64,000 nucleotides of DNA from an uncultured Clostridia bacterium. Lineage in GTDB: Bacteria; Bacillota; Clostridia; Oscillospirales; Ruminococcaceae. Both the position numbers and the translations under genes were made by a program. The stretch lies in NCBI GenBank assembly GCA_945829235.1, contig CALZUA010000009.1, forward strand, positions 1 to 64,000. The letters run 5' to 3'. Under the pieces are notes generated by a model. The model saw nothing but the letters and a program-made list of their open reading frames with translations, made no database searches and was not told the origin of the DNA. This document shows, one piece after another, positions 14,229 to 22,671 of this stretch. Within the stretch, counting starts at the first letter, position 1; each line of letters starts with the position of its first letter.

Positions 14229-16067
14229 ATGAAAGGAAAAACAATAGATAAAATTATTAAACAAATCCCACTTGAACAAAAAAATGTTTATACTTATTCT
14301 TTTCAAGCAACATCCGGCGCCTACCTTGATAATAAAGACAATATGGATTTGTCAAAAAGTGATAAGCTTTATTTTTTTGTCGGCGACAATATTCCGCGTG
14401 AAAAAACCAAAATTATTTCGCAACCAATATCCTATGTTTTAAAAGACAAAGGTGTTAAAGACTTTGATGTGGTTATTGCAATTGAATGTATACGTCTTAA
14501 ACCCGGTTCCAGATTGTCATTTTCCAAAATAGAGGATAAATTGCGTGAATATATCGACGAAGGGGCAGATAATTTTTACAAAGTTGATGTGTTGGATAGA
14601 GAACACGACTATAATAAATTCACCGCTTTATTTATCAAAATACCGATATGCCAAGAATATTCGGGCAACAATCCCAACATTGTTCAAGTCGATGGCGTTT
14701 GGTATGACATCACAAACCTCTTGACCTACCTCACAATCGCCGATTCGAGAACTTATAAAAATGTTGTTTATAATACCCCGCAATTCAAGGCGGACGCTTC
14801 CGAACGGCTTCCCGACATTAAGGTTGATTGGGCTCAGAATATGCTCGTACACGGCGCGCCCGGCACCGGAAAAAGCTTTACGGTAAACAAAAAAGCCAAG
14901 GAGGGCTTCGGGAAAAATGTGCGCAGAGTTACCTTTTTCGAGGACTATTCCTACGAAAAATTTGTCGGCGCTTATATGCCCGTTGAGGACGACAAAATCA
15001 CCGAGCTGTCCTTTGACGATAAAATTGGTTGCTCGAAAAGCAAAGGCATTGCTTATAAATTCAAGCCGGGCGTTATGGCAAATATCCTCGCCGAGGCTTA
15101 TGCTGAGCTGATTGTTGCCAAAAACAAAAATTATTACTCCAAACACAAAACCGATGAACCCAACGGCGAAACCCTGTCTTTGGACGAGCTGTATAAAATC
15201 GATGACGGCGATGTTATTCCGCAAAAATTCTGCCTGATTGTCGAAGAAATAAACCGTGCGCCTGCGGCTTCTGTTTTCGGTGATTTTTTCCAGTTGCTCG
15301 ACAGGGAGGATAATGGTTTGAGCACCTACTCAATCTGCGTTTCCGATGAATTTAAGGAGTGGTTTGTCGATAAGGTGACGGAGCTATGCAACAACAGTTA
15401 TGTTCCCTCGGAGGATAATTTCAACTATTCCGAAATCAACAGGGAAACCGCCGAGCTTGTTGCCGATAACCTAAAATTGCCGCCAAACCTCTACATCTGG
15501 ACAACAATGAACAGCGCCGACCAAGGCGTTTTCCCGCTCGATACCGCTTTTAAGCGCAGATGGAGCTATCTGTATCTGTCGGTTGATAAGAACCGTGCGG
15601 GTACTGAAAATGAACCGAAGAGAAACATAAAAATTCCGTATAAGGGCGAAATTCAAGAGATTGACTGGGACGTTTTCAGAAACGCAATCAATAATGCAAT
15701 GCAAGACGCAGGCTGTATCGAGGAGGACAGACTTATCGGAACGTGGTATTTCAACAACAATGATTTTGCCGCTAACGATAAGCTTTTCGATGAAAATCCC
15801 ACAAACAGATATTCGATGATAAATCCGCTTTGCGACAAGCTGTTTGCTTATCTCAGAAACGATGTGTTCAGAAATAACCCCAAATCGTTTTTCAACGAAG
15901 ATTGTTCCACAATGAGCAAAATCCGCAGAGATATTGTAAATGGAGAAGGCTTGGACAAAATACTCCGGAATTTCAGCATTGATGAGAAGTATTTATATAG
16001 CGTATCAAGTAATGACAGCACAACTCCGCAAACGGACAGCCAAGTGACATCGGAGCCTGAAGAATGA
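14229..16067 (+). CDS. McrB-like AAA+ NTPase of a restriction system
   Basis: 612 residues from the ATG at 14229, behind GGAGGTTATT. Walker A GAPGTGKS (209-216), Walker B FCLIVEEINRA (about 334-344), the McrB-type sensor region WTTMNSADQGVFPLDTAF (about 425-441) and arginine residues FKRRW (441-445) identify the motor subunit of McrBC/LlaJI-type enzymes. Residues 1-200 form a distinct N-terminal region, probably the DNA-recognition part, which I do not recognise. The last 4 nt overlap the nuclease gene (ATGA). It should act with that partner as a translocating restriction complex. Confidence 0.9.
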   Translation: MKGKTIDKIIKQIPLEQKNVYTYSFQATSGAYLDNKDNMDLSKSDKLYFFVGDNIPREKTKIISQPISYVLKDKGVKDFDVVIAIECIRLKPGSRLSFSKIEDKLREYIDEGADNFYKVDVLDREHDYNKFTALFIKIPICQEYSGNNPNIVQVDGVWYDITNLLTYLTIADSRTYKNVVYNTPQFKADASERLPDIKVDWAQNMLVHGAPGTGKSFTVNKKAKEGFGKNVRRVTFFEDYSYEKFVGAYMPVEDDKITELSFDDKIGCSKSKGIAYKFKPGVMANILAEAYAELIVAKNKNYYSKHKTDEPNGETLSLDELYKIDDGDVIPQKFCLIVEEINRAPAASVFGDFFQLLDREDNGLSTYSICVSDEFKEWFVDKVTELCNNSYVPSEDNFNYSEINRETAELVADNLKLPPNLYIWTTMNSADQGVFPLDTAFKRRWSYLYLSVDKNRAGTENEPKRNIKIPYKGEIQEIDWDVFRNAINNAMQDAGCIEEDRLIGTWYFNNNDFAANDKLFDENPTNRYSMINPLCDKLFAYLRNDVFRNNPKSFFNEDCSTMSKIRRDIVNGEGLDKILRNFSIDEKYLYSVSSNDSTTPQTDSQVTSEPEE

Positions 16068-17569
16068 TTAGGGATATTAAGCTTTTTGAGGGAATGAGCC
16101 TTTCCGAAATCAAGTCCGATATCAAGAAAGAAAACCCCGATATTTTCGACAATATCTCCGACTTAATTCCGCTCGATAACGACAAGGGAAACGCAATTAC
16201 GTTGGAAAAAATCTCCGACTTAATCCCGCCGGAGTATTTCAGGGCTTCGTCCAAAGAAATAACGCTGAGATTTGTCGGGTATTTTACAAAGCACCTTGGC
16301 GATAGCGAATTTCGCTTTTACTGCTTTCCCAAATATATGAACAAACACCCAAAGCCCGATATCTCCGAAATGAGCCTTATCACAAGAGCAATCGAGCTTT
16401 CGCAATTAACGCCCGTAACTCCCGATGAAGTTGAGTTCAGTCCCGTTAAGATAAATTCCGATGAAAAAACAATGCTTCGGTCAAATCTCGCCGAATGGAT
16501 TGTCCGCGATTTCCTCCAAAACGGTATTGTCACCGAAAAGATTAAGCAGACCGATTTCCGAAACCGCGGCTATTCAAACTGGAGCAAGACTGTTTCGCGC
16601 ATCTTCCCCACAACCGATGGCGAAAGCTTTATCTACCCCAAGCGCTATCATACTTATCATCAATCAAATGATGAAATTCTTATCGGTCAAATTCACCGTT
16701 GTGTTGTCGCTGAGGCAATCGAGTTTTTGCACAGCCTCGGAATAACCGATATCCCCATTCCCGAACATAACGCGTATATTCTCGGGCATCTGGAGCAATA
16801 TTCTTCGTTCGTCCTAAATGTCCTGAACCGCGCTTACGATGATAAGCGAATTAACTCTCTCCGTGCAATTTATGCGTGGTGCAACAAATTCAGCCGTTTC
16901 TACAACCAACCTATCGGTACAATTAGCTTTGAGCTTGTGTGGGAAAGATGCCTGCGTTGTGTTTTCGACAACGTTTCCGATGACCGAATTAAAGGCGATT
17001 TTACCTTCGACAGCCCCGTTTATCACATTTACGGAAATAATCTTAAACTAAATAGCAACGGTATTCCCGATATTATTTACATTGACGAAAACAAGCCTAC
17101 GGAGAAAAAGCCCTTTATGCTTCTTGACGCGAAATATTATCTCGGAGAAATCAATGGCGATGTTATCTCAAAAGTTCCGGCGTATCACGATGTTTCAAAG
17201 CAACTTTACTATTATGATATCCTTTGCAGCTACGGGCTGAAACCCGAAAACGGCGTAAACGCTTTTGTTATGCCCGTTCACAACCTTTACGGCAAATCCG
17301 AAATCAATCTCAAGGACAACGAATGGTTCAGGTATATCGGTTATGTGGACTATGACGACAAGCAATCCTCAATACTTTGCGATAAATTTAAACTAATTCG
17401 TCCCGAAGAGAACAACAAATTCAAGGCAACCGTGCTTCTTGTTCAGATTGAGCCAAAACGTCTTTATGAAATGGCGCTGCAGTTGAACGATAATGAAAAG
17501 CTTGACAAAAAAATGGAGCTTCTTTCGGAGCTTCAGAAAAGAATTGACGAGATTGCCGCACCAAAATAA
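16064..17569 (+). CDS. LlaJI/McrC-like nuclease subunit
   Basis: 501 residues. The C-terminal nuclease core reads IPDIIYI (Asp336), then FMLLDAKYY (Asp355-Ala-Lys357), then KQLYYYDIL (Gln380), a PD-(D/E)xK active site with the downstream Q/Y motif typical of the LlaJI and McrC families. The N-terminal ~300 residues would contact the AAA+ partner. Residues about 31-55 contain the word ISDLIP twice. It overlaps the McrB-like gene by 4 nt, so stoichiometry is likely fixed by coupling. Whether it cuts methylated (McrBC) or unmethylated (LlaJI) DNA cannot be told from sequence. Confidence 0.85.
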   Translation: MIRDIKLFEGMSLSEIKSDIKKENPDIFDNISDLIPLDNDKGNAITLEKISDLIPPEYFRASSKEITLRFVGYFTKHLGDSEFRFYCFPKYMNKHPKPDISEMSLITRAIELSQLTPVTPDEVEFSPVKINSDEKTMLRSNLAEWIVRDFLQNGIVTEKIKQTDFRNRGYSNWSKTVSRIFPTTDGESFIYPKRYHTYHQSNDEILIGQIHRCVVAEAIEFLHSLGITDIPIPEHNAYILGHLEQYSSFVLNVLNRAYDDKRINSLRAIYAWCNKFSRFYNQPIGTISFELVWERCLRCVFDNVSDDRIKGDFTFDSPVYHIYGNNLKLNSNGIPDIIYIDENKPTEKKPFMLLDAKYYLGEINGDVISKVPAYHDVSKQLYYYDILCSYGLKPENGVNAFVMPVHNLYGKSEINLKDNEWFRYIGYVDYDDKQSSILCDKFKLIRPEENNKFKATVLLVQIEPKRLYEMALQLNDNEKLDKKMELLSELQKRIDEIAAPK

Positions 17570-17573
17570 AAAT

Positions 17574-17610
17574 GCAAGCCCTTCGGAATTTACCGCGGGC
17601 TTGCTTTTTT
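17574..17610. terminator. Bidirectional terminator after the restriction operon
   Basis: GCAAGCCC (17574-17581) pairs with GGGCTTGC (17597-17604), followed by six T. The reverse strand also has ATTTTTATTTT, so it can serve the convergent lacI-type gene. Confidence 0.85.
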
Positions 17611-17617
17611 ATGAAAC

Positions 17618-18613
17618 TTAATCTCCCGTTGACTCGCGCAAAATCAGGCTGTGCGGGAGCATATATGTAGAAGTGTCCGGTTCATCGGATTTCATATTCG
17701 CAATCAGCTTCTCCGCAACCGTTTTTCCCTGCAGATAACACGGCTGGTCAACCGTCGAAAGCCGTGGCATAAACATATGCGAGAACAAAATGTTGTCAAA
17801 ACCGAAAAACAGGATATCCTTTCCGACTTTGAATCCGTGATTATTTGCGTAGGTCATCGCACCAAGCGAGATAATGTCCGATATCGAGAAAATCGCGTCA
17901 GGCTTGCGGTCAAGGCTCAGGAACTCCTCACACGCGCGCGTTCCCGTTTCCGCGGAATAATCACCGTAATAAACCAGCCGCTCGTCATAAGGTATTTTGG
18001 CTTCCTCCAGTGCACGCCGATAGCCGTTTTCGCGGTCAACCGAGGACTGGCTTCTGATTTTCGTTGTGATAAGCCCGATGCGCTTTCTGCCCTTGCCGAT
18101 AAGGTAGCTTGTCGCGTCATAGCCCGCGCGCTCGTTGTTTATCGTCACGCACAAAATTCCCTCGGTATCAAGCCGCTCCAAGCAAACCGCCATCGCGTAC
18201 TTTTTCGACAGCTCGAGAATTGTCTTGCTGTCAATTTTCGGCGCAAGAAGCACAACCCCGTCAACCGCTTTCGAGAACAACATTCCGAGGAGGTGCATCT
18301 CGTGTTCGGGGTCGTTTCTTGTTGTGGCAATCAGCACGTCATAGCCCTGCGCAAAGCACGCGTCCTGCATTCCGCGGAGGACATCGTTGTAAAAGCTCTC
18401 CTCCGTTGAACCGATTATCGCGAGAATACGCTTGGTTTCACTTTTACGCAAATCGCGTCCGAGGAAATTCGGACTGTAACCCAGCTTCTCCACAGCACGA
18501 TTTACCGCGTGAACCGCCTCGTCGGACACGTTGCTCTTGTTGTTCAGCACCCGCGAAACCGTTGCCACCGACACATTCGCCTCTCGCGCAACATCTTTAA
18601 TCGTAATGTTCAC
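17618..18613 (-). CDS. LacI-family transcriptional regulator
   Basis: 331 residues. The DNA-binding domain begins NITIKDVAREANVSVATVSRVLN with the standard hinge region (about 1-60), followed by a periplasmic-binding-protein-like effector domain with DAIFSISDIISLGAM. The GTG at 18613 is chosen because AAGGGGTGG precedes it and LacI proteins start here; an ATG nine codons upstream is possible. No sugar gene is adjacent. The nearest carbohydrate gene is the cellobiose phosphorylase at about 44-46 kb, so the target is unknown. Confidence 0.9.
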   Translation of the reverse strand: MNITIKDVAREANVSVATVSRVLNNKSNVSDEAVHAVNRAVEKLGYSPNFLGRDLRKSETKRILAIIGSTEESFYNDVLRGMQDACFAQGYDVLIATTRNDPEHEMHLLGMLFSKAVDGVVLLAPKIDSKTILELSKKYAMAVCLERLDTEGILCVTINNERAGYDATSYLIGKGRKRIGLITTKIRSQSSVDRENGYRRALEEAKIPYDERLVYYGDYSAETGTRACEEFLSLDRKPDAIFSISDIISLGAMTYANNHGFKVGKDILFFGFDNILFSHMFMPRLSTVDQPCYLQGKTVAEKLIANMKSDEPDTSTYMLPHSLILRESTGD

Positions 18614-18775
18614 TCGACCACCCCTTCTTTGTTCTAACATTTTTCCAAATACTCCACAAATTTCTTCCAAATGTTAAATATTTTTGTTCCATATAAATAT
18701 ATTATCATTTTTTCTAATCGTTTTCAATAGGCATATTGCACAAAATATTTCTCCCAACTTAATGCAATAAAGCGC

Positions 18776-18804
18776 AAAAACCGCGCCCGATTATGAGCGC
18801 GGTT
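18776..18804 (-). terminator. Terminator of the rnf operon
   Basis: Minus strand: AACCGCGC/GCGCGGTT stem (18797-18804 with 18779-18786), then TTTT, 45 nt past the rnfB stop. Confidence 0.75.
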
Positions 18805-18850
18805 TCCGTTTATTCTGCATTTTTTGAACTGCGCGAGCAATGTTAAGCAT

Positions 18851-19660
18851 TTACTCGCACTGCGCAAGCAACGTTATGCACTTTCTCGGACAAGCCGCCG
18901 CGCAAATTCCGCAGCCGTCGCACTTGGTGTAATCGATAGTCGCGTGGTTGTCGGTGACGGTGACAGCGCCGTTCGGGCACTTTTTCTCGCAGATTTTACA
19001 GCCGATACAGCTGTTCTTGCAGACGTCCTTTGCCACTTTTCCCGCGTCCTTCGATGAACAACGCACGTCAACCTTTTGCGTTGCCGGATGAATGACAATC
19101 AAGTGGTTCGGGCAAGCCGCAACGCACTTTCCGCAAGCGCCGCACTTTGACGGATTTACCACGGCAACACCGTTGATAATCGAAATCGCGTCGTTGTCGC
19201 ACACCTCAACGCAGTCGCCGTAGCCGTCGCAGCCCGTGCGGCAGTTTTTCTTGCCGTTGTAGAAACGCTCAACCGCGTGACAAGACGGAGTGCTGATGAA
19301 CTCGTATCTGTCCTCAACCGCGCCCTGACAGCCGTTGCAACGAACAAACGCAACCTCCTTGACCGTTTCGAGAGCCTCCGTTCCCATTATCGCGGCAACT
19401 TTTGCAGCAACGTCCGAGCCGCCCGGCTTGCACTTGTTCGAGGGAGCTGTTCCCGCGGCAACCGCCTTCGCGTAATCCGCGCAACCCGCAAATCCACACG
19501 CACCGCAGTTCGCGTTCGGCAAAACCTCGGCTATCTTCGCAACCGTTTCGTCCTCTTTAACCGCGAGGAATTTTGTTGCGAGAACCAAAAGTCCGCCGGC
19601 AGCAGCGCCGATTGCCATAAAAATTAACACGGGGAGAACATAAGTCATAAAAATATCCAT
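18851..19660 (-). CDS. rnfB: Rnf complex subunit B (polyferredoxin)
   Basis: 269 residues. An N-terminal membrane helix (about 5-30) is followed by the [4Fe-4S] domain NANCGACGFAGCADYA and multiple ferredoxin-type cysteine motifs (CGACGKCVAACP, CIGCKICEKKCP, CDGCGICAAACP). RnfB receives electrons from reduced ferredoxin and passes them into the membrane complex, which reduces NAD+ and pumps Na+ or H+. It is the last gene of rnfCDGEAB. Confidence 0.97.
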   Translation of the reverse strand: MDIFMTYVLPVLIFMAIGAAAGGLLVLATKFLAVKEDETVAKIAEVLPNANCGACGFAGCADYAKAVAAGTAPSNKCKPGGSDVAAKVAAIMGTEALETVKEVAFVRCNGCQGAVEDRYEFISTPSCHAVERFYNGKKNCRTGCDGYGDCVEVCDNDAISIINGVAVVNPSKCGACGKCVAACPNHLIVIHPATQKVDVRCSSKDAGKVAKDVCKNSCIGCKICEKKCPNGAVTVTDNHATIDYTKCDGCGICAAACPRKCITLLAQCE

Positions 19661-19672
19661 CGTCCCGCCTCC

Positions 19673-20278
19673 TTACGCAATCCCGAAGATGCCGTCAACC
19701 AGTCCGCCGAAGCCCACAAAGGACAGCGAAACTATCGATGCGGCAACCAGTGTTATCGGCATTCCCGCAAAAGCACTCGGAACGTTGCAGCGCTCCAGCC
19801 TTCCACGAACACCCGAGAAAATCAGCATCGCAACCATAAATCCGATACCGCCGCCCAGCGCGCAGACAATGCTTTCAAGGAAGTTGTAGCCGTTGTCGAG
19901 GTTGAGGATTGTTACACCCAAAACCGCGCAGTTTGTGGTAATCAGCGGCAGATAAACGCCGAGCGTTTTGTAAAGCGCGGGTATGTATTTCTTCAGAACC
20001 ATCTCGATGAGCTGTACCAGAACCGCGATTATCATAATGAACAAAATCGTGTTCAGGTAGGAAAGCCCCATCGGTACAAGGAAGAAGTAGTACAGCGGCC
20101 AAGTAACAGCCGTTGCGATTACCATTACCGCGGTAACCGCGCAGCCCATTCCAAGCGAGCCCGACGTTGTTTTCGATACGCCGAGGAACGGGCAGATGCC
20201 CAAAAATTTCGACAGGACAAAGTTGTCCGTGAGTATTCCCGTGAGGAGAATAATCATCATACTTTTTGCAAGCTCCAT
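19673..20278 (-). CDS. rnfA: Rnf complex subunit A
   Basis: 201 residues, six predicted membrane helices. The conserved cysteines LGICPFLGVS and TTNCAVLGV match the RnfA/RnfE fold, in which they hold an intramembrane iron-sulfur centre. Start and rnfE stop overlap as TGATG. Length is typical. Confidence 0.97.
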   Translation of the reverse strand: MELAKSMMIILLTGILTDNFVLSKFLGICPFLGVSKTTSGSLGMGCAVTAVMVIATAVTWPLYYFFLVPMGLSYLNTILFIMIIAVLVQLIEMVLKKYIPALYKTLGVYLPLITTNCAVLGVTILNLDNGYNFLESIVCALGGGIGFMVAMLIFSGVRGRLERCNVPSAFAGMPITLVAASIVSLSFVGFGGLVDGIFGIA

Positions 20279-21117
20279 CAGTTATTCTCCTCCTTCTTTT
20301 CGGTTTTTTCGGCAACCTTTTCGGCAACTTTCTCAACAGTTTTTTCCGTTGAATTATCAACAGCCTTTTCCGCAACTTTTTCAGCGGTTTTTTCAACAGG
20401 CTTTTCAACATTCGCCTTAATAACAGCCTTCTCTGCGGGAACAGCAGCCGCTGCTTCTACGCTGATGCAGCTTTCTCTGTTCGGGCACGCAGCGCAGCCT
20501 GTTGCCTCGGGCGGCTTGCGGTGAGAAATCTTATTTACAAGCGCGATTACAATGCCCAGTACGAAAAATCCTCCGGCGGGCAGTACAAACAGCGTCATCG
20601 GCTGCATAAAGTCGGGGCAAACCGTGATTGCGAAATCCGTTCCCGCAAACCACGTTCCTGAACCGAGAATTTCGCGGATTGAGCCGATTACAAAGAGCGC
20701 TAAAGTAAAGCCGATACCCATTCCCAGACCGTCAAGCGCAGACGCGCCAACGTTGTTCTTGGAAGCGAACATTTCCGCTCTGCCGAGAATTATACAGTTT
20801 ACCGTGATAAGCGGCAGGTAAATTCCCAGAGCGTCATAAACGGGCGGCAAAAACGCTTGCAGAAGAAGCTGAACCAGCGTAACAAAGCCCGCTATTACAA
20901 CAATGTAGCAAGGCAGGCGAACCGACTTCGGAATGATGTTTTTGAGAAGCGAAATAACCACGTTCGAGCAAACGAGAACGAAAGTTGCCGCAGCGCCCAT
21001 TCCGATAGCGTTGAACGCCATCGTGGTTATCGCAAGCGTCGGGCACATTCCAAGCAGCGACACGAGCGTAGGGTTCTCTTTAATCAAGCCCTTTGTAAAT
21101 TCCTTCATATAGCTCAC
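20278..21117 (-). CDS. rnfE: Rnf complex subunit E with an unusual charged C-terminal extension
   Basis: 279 residues; the canonical membrane part ends near residue 210 (LGMCPTLA, VNCIILGRAE, helices throughout), so it is longer than the usual ~200. The extra tail begins with a cysteine cluster CAACPNRESC, then runs through a Lys/Glu/Val-rich repeat around VEKTAEKVAEKAV, ending EKKEENN. The tail is probably cytoplasmic and unstructured or coiled; its function is unknown. The gene overlaps rnfG by 4 nt and rnfA by 1 nt. Confidence 0.95.
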   Translation of the reverse strand: MSYMKEFTKGLIKENPTLVSLLGMCPTLAITTMAFNAIGMGAAATFVLVCSNVVISLLKNIIPKSVRLPCYIVVIAGFVTLVQLLLQAFLPPVYDALGIYLPLITVNCIILGRAEMFASKNNVGASALDGLGMGIGFTLALFVIGSIREILGSGTWFAGTDFAITVCPDFMQPMTLFVLPAGGFFVLGIVIALVNKISHRKPPEATGCAACPNRESCISVEAAAAVPAEKAVIKANVEKPVEKTAEKVAEKAVDNSTEKTVEKVAEKVAEKTEKKEENN

Positions 21118-21692
21118 TTGAAATCACCTCCGCACGCGTTGTACGCCTTGAGCGCCAGATTTACCGCCTTTGCGACTCCCTTTGACGAGAATGTCGCGGA
21201 AGTCACAGCATTAACCTCGTTTTCGGCAGGGTTAGTCTTGTTCTTAACAATCGCAACCTCGCCTGTTTTTCCGTTGAAATTAGCCAGCCACTCGGGCTTG
21301 TTGGTGTTCGTGCCAAGACCGGGTGTTTCCTCGCCGACCGATACAATCGAAACGCCCGAAACCGCGCCGTCCTTCACGCCAACCATAATGTCAAAGCCGT
21401 TCTTGTAGCCCTTGACTACCATATCAAATGCAATCGAGCCGTCGCTCTTTTTGATGATTTTGGTGAGCTCGGGGATATTGCACTCATCACCGGTTTTCAA
21501 CGCCTCGGGATACTCCGAAACGGGAATAACCGAATAATCGCCCTCGCCGTAGATTTTCGTTACCGCCGCAAGCTGTTTGTCGGTGACAACCGTTGATGTG
21601 TCCTTGTAGGTCAGGTTGTACACAACGATAATCAGTCCCGAAATCAGCGCGATAATTATCGCAGGGATAAGAATAGGTTTTATTTTGCTCAT
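21114..21692 (-). CDS. rnfG: Rnf complex subunit G (covalent flavin subunit)
   Basis: 192 residues. One N-terminal membrane helix (about 5-27) and an extracytoplasmic FMN-binding domain ending in NAVTSATFSSKGV, where the Thr of the S/T-x-A-T motif would carry FMN by a phosphoester bond. Note TSAT in place of the more common SGAT. It overlaps rnfD and rnfE by 4 nt each, indicating tight coupling within the operon. Confidence 0.96.
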   Translation of the reverse strand: MSKIKPILIPAIIIALISGLIIVVYNLTYKDTSTVVTDKQLAAVTKIYGEGDYSVIPVSEYPEALKTGDECNIPELTKIIKKSDGSIAFDMVVKGYKNGFDIMVGVKDGAVSGVSIVSVGEETPGLGTNTNKPEWLANFNGKTGEVAIVKNKTNPAENEVNAVTSATFSSKGVAKAVNLALKAYNACGGDFK

Positions 21693-22660
21693 TCTTTCTT
21701 ACCCTCCTTTTTCGGAACAATCGCTCCAAAGGGCTTCGCAGACGTAAATCTGTCAATAAGCGGAGTGAGGCAGTTCATCACGAGAATTGAGAACGAAACA
21801 CCCTCGGGATAATTCGCGAACTCTCTGATAAGGAACGTGATTACTCCGCAGCCGATTGCGAAAATAACCTTGCCCTTGTCTGTAATCGGGGTTGTGGAGT
21901 AGTCGGTCGCCATAAAGAACGCGCCGAGGATAAGTCCGCCGCCCATCACCTGATAAGCAACGTACTCGATGTCAAAGCCGCCCTTGAAGAACGACAGAAG
22001 CGCAACCGTGCCGATAAAGCAAATCGGGGTTATCGGGCGGATTACACCGCGGCAAATCAGATAAATTCCGCCGAGGAGCAAAGCCGCAATGCAGGTTTCT
22101 CCGAGGCAACCGCCGCGAACACCCAGAAGCATATCCAAAAGCGAAGGGAGCGTTCCTTCACCGGAAGAAATAACACCGAGCGGTGTTGCCGTGGAAACAG
22201 CGTCCGTTGTTCCCTTGAACCAAGCAAGCGGCTCAGCCCAGGTTGTCATCGCCGCCGTAAACGACAGCATAAGAACAATTCTCGCGGTTATCGCGGGGTT
22301 TGCGAAATTCTGTCCGATACCGCCGAACAGGCATTTCACGATAACAATCGCCACAAAACAGCCGATTACCGCCATATAAATCGGCAGGTCAACGGGCAGG
22401 TTGAACGACAACAACATTCCCGTTACAATCGCGGAAAGGTCGGAAACCGTGCCCGGCTTTTTCACGATTTTATTGAACAAAAACTCGAACAAAACGCAGC
22501 TTGCCACGCAAACTGCCGTCAAAACCGCAGCCTTGTATCCGAAAATCACGATGCTTGCGACAAGTGCGGGACAAAGCGCGATGATGACATCGAGCATAAT
22601 GTTTTTCGTGGTTCTCGGACTGCGTATATGAGGCGACGCCTCTACAAAAAGTTTATTCAT
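21689..22660 (-). CDS. rnfD: Rnf complex subunit D
   Basis: 323 residues with about ten membrane helices. The expected flavinylation region reads TTDAVSTATPLG; other NqrB/RnfD-like blocks are GIGQNFANPAITAR and FMATDYSTTPIT. It is a core membrane subunit of the ion-pumping ferredoxin:NAD+ oxidoreductase. Confidence 0.96.
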   Translation of the reverse strand: MNKLFVEASPHIRSPRTTKNIMLDVIIALCPALVASIVIFGYKAAVLTAVCVASCVLFEFLFNKIVKKPGTVSDLSAIVTGMLLSFNLPVDLPIYMAVIGCFVAIVIVKCLFGGIGQNFANPAITARIVLMLSFTAAMTTWAEPLAWFKGTTDAVSTATPLGVISSGEGTLPSLLDMLLGVRGGCLGETCIAALLLGGIYLICRGVIRPITPICFIGTVALLSFFKGGFDIEYVAYQVMGGGLILGAFFMATDYSTTPITDKGKVIFAIGCGVITFLIREFANYPEGVSFSILVMNCLTPLIDRFTSAKPFGAIVPKKEGKKE

Positions 22661-22671
22661 TTACGTCCACC

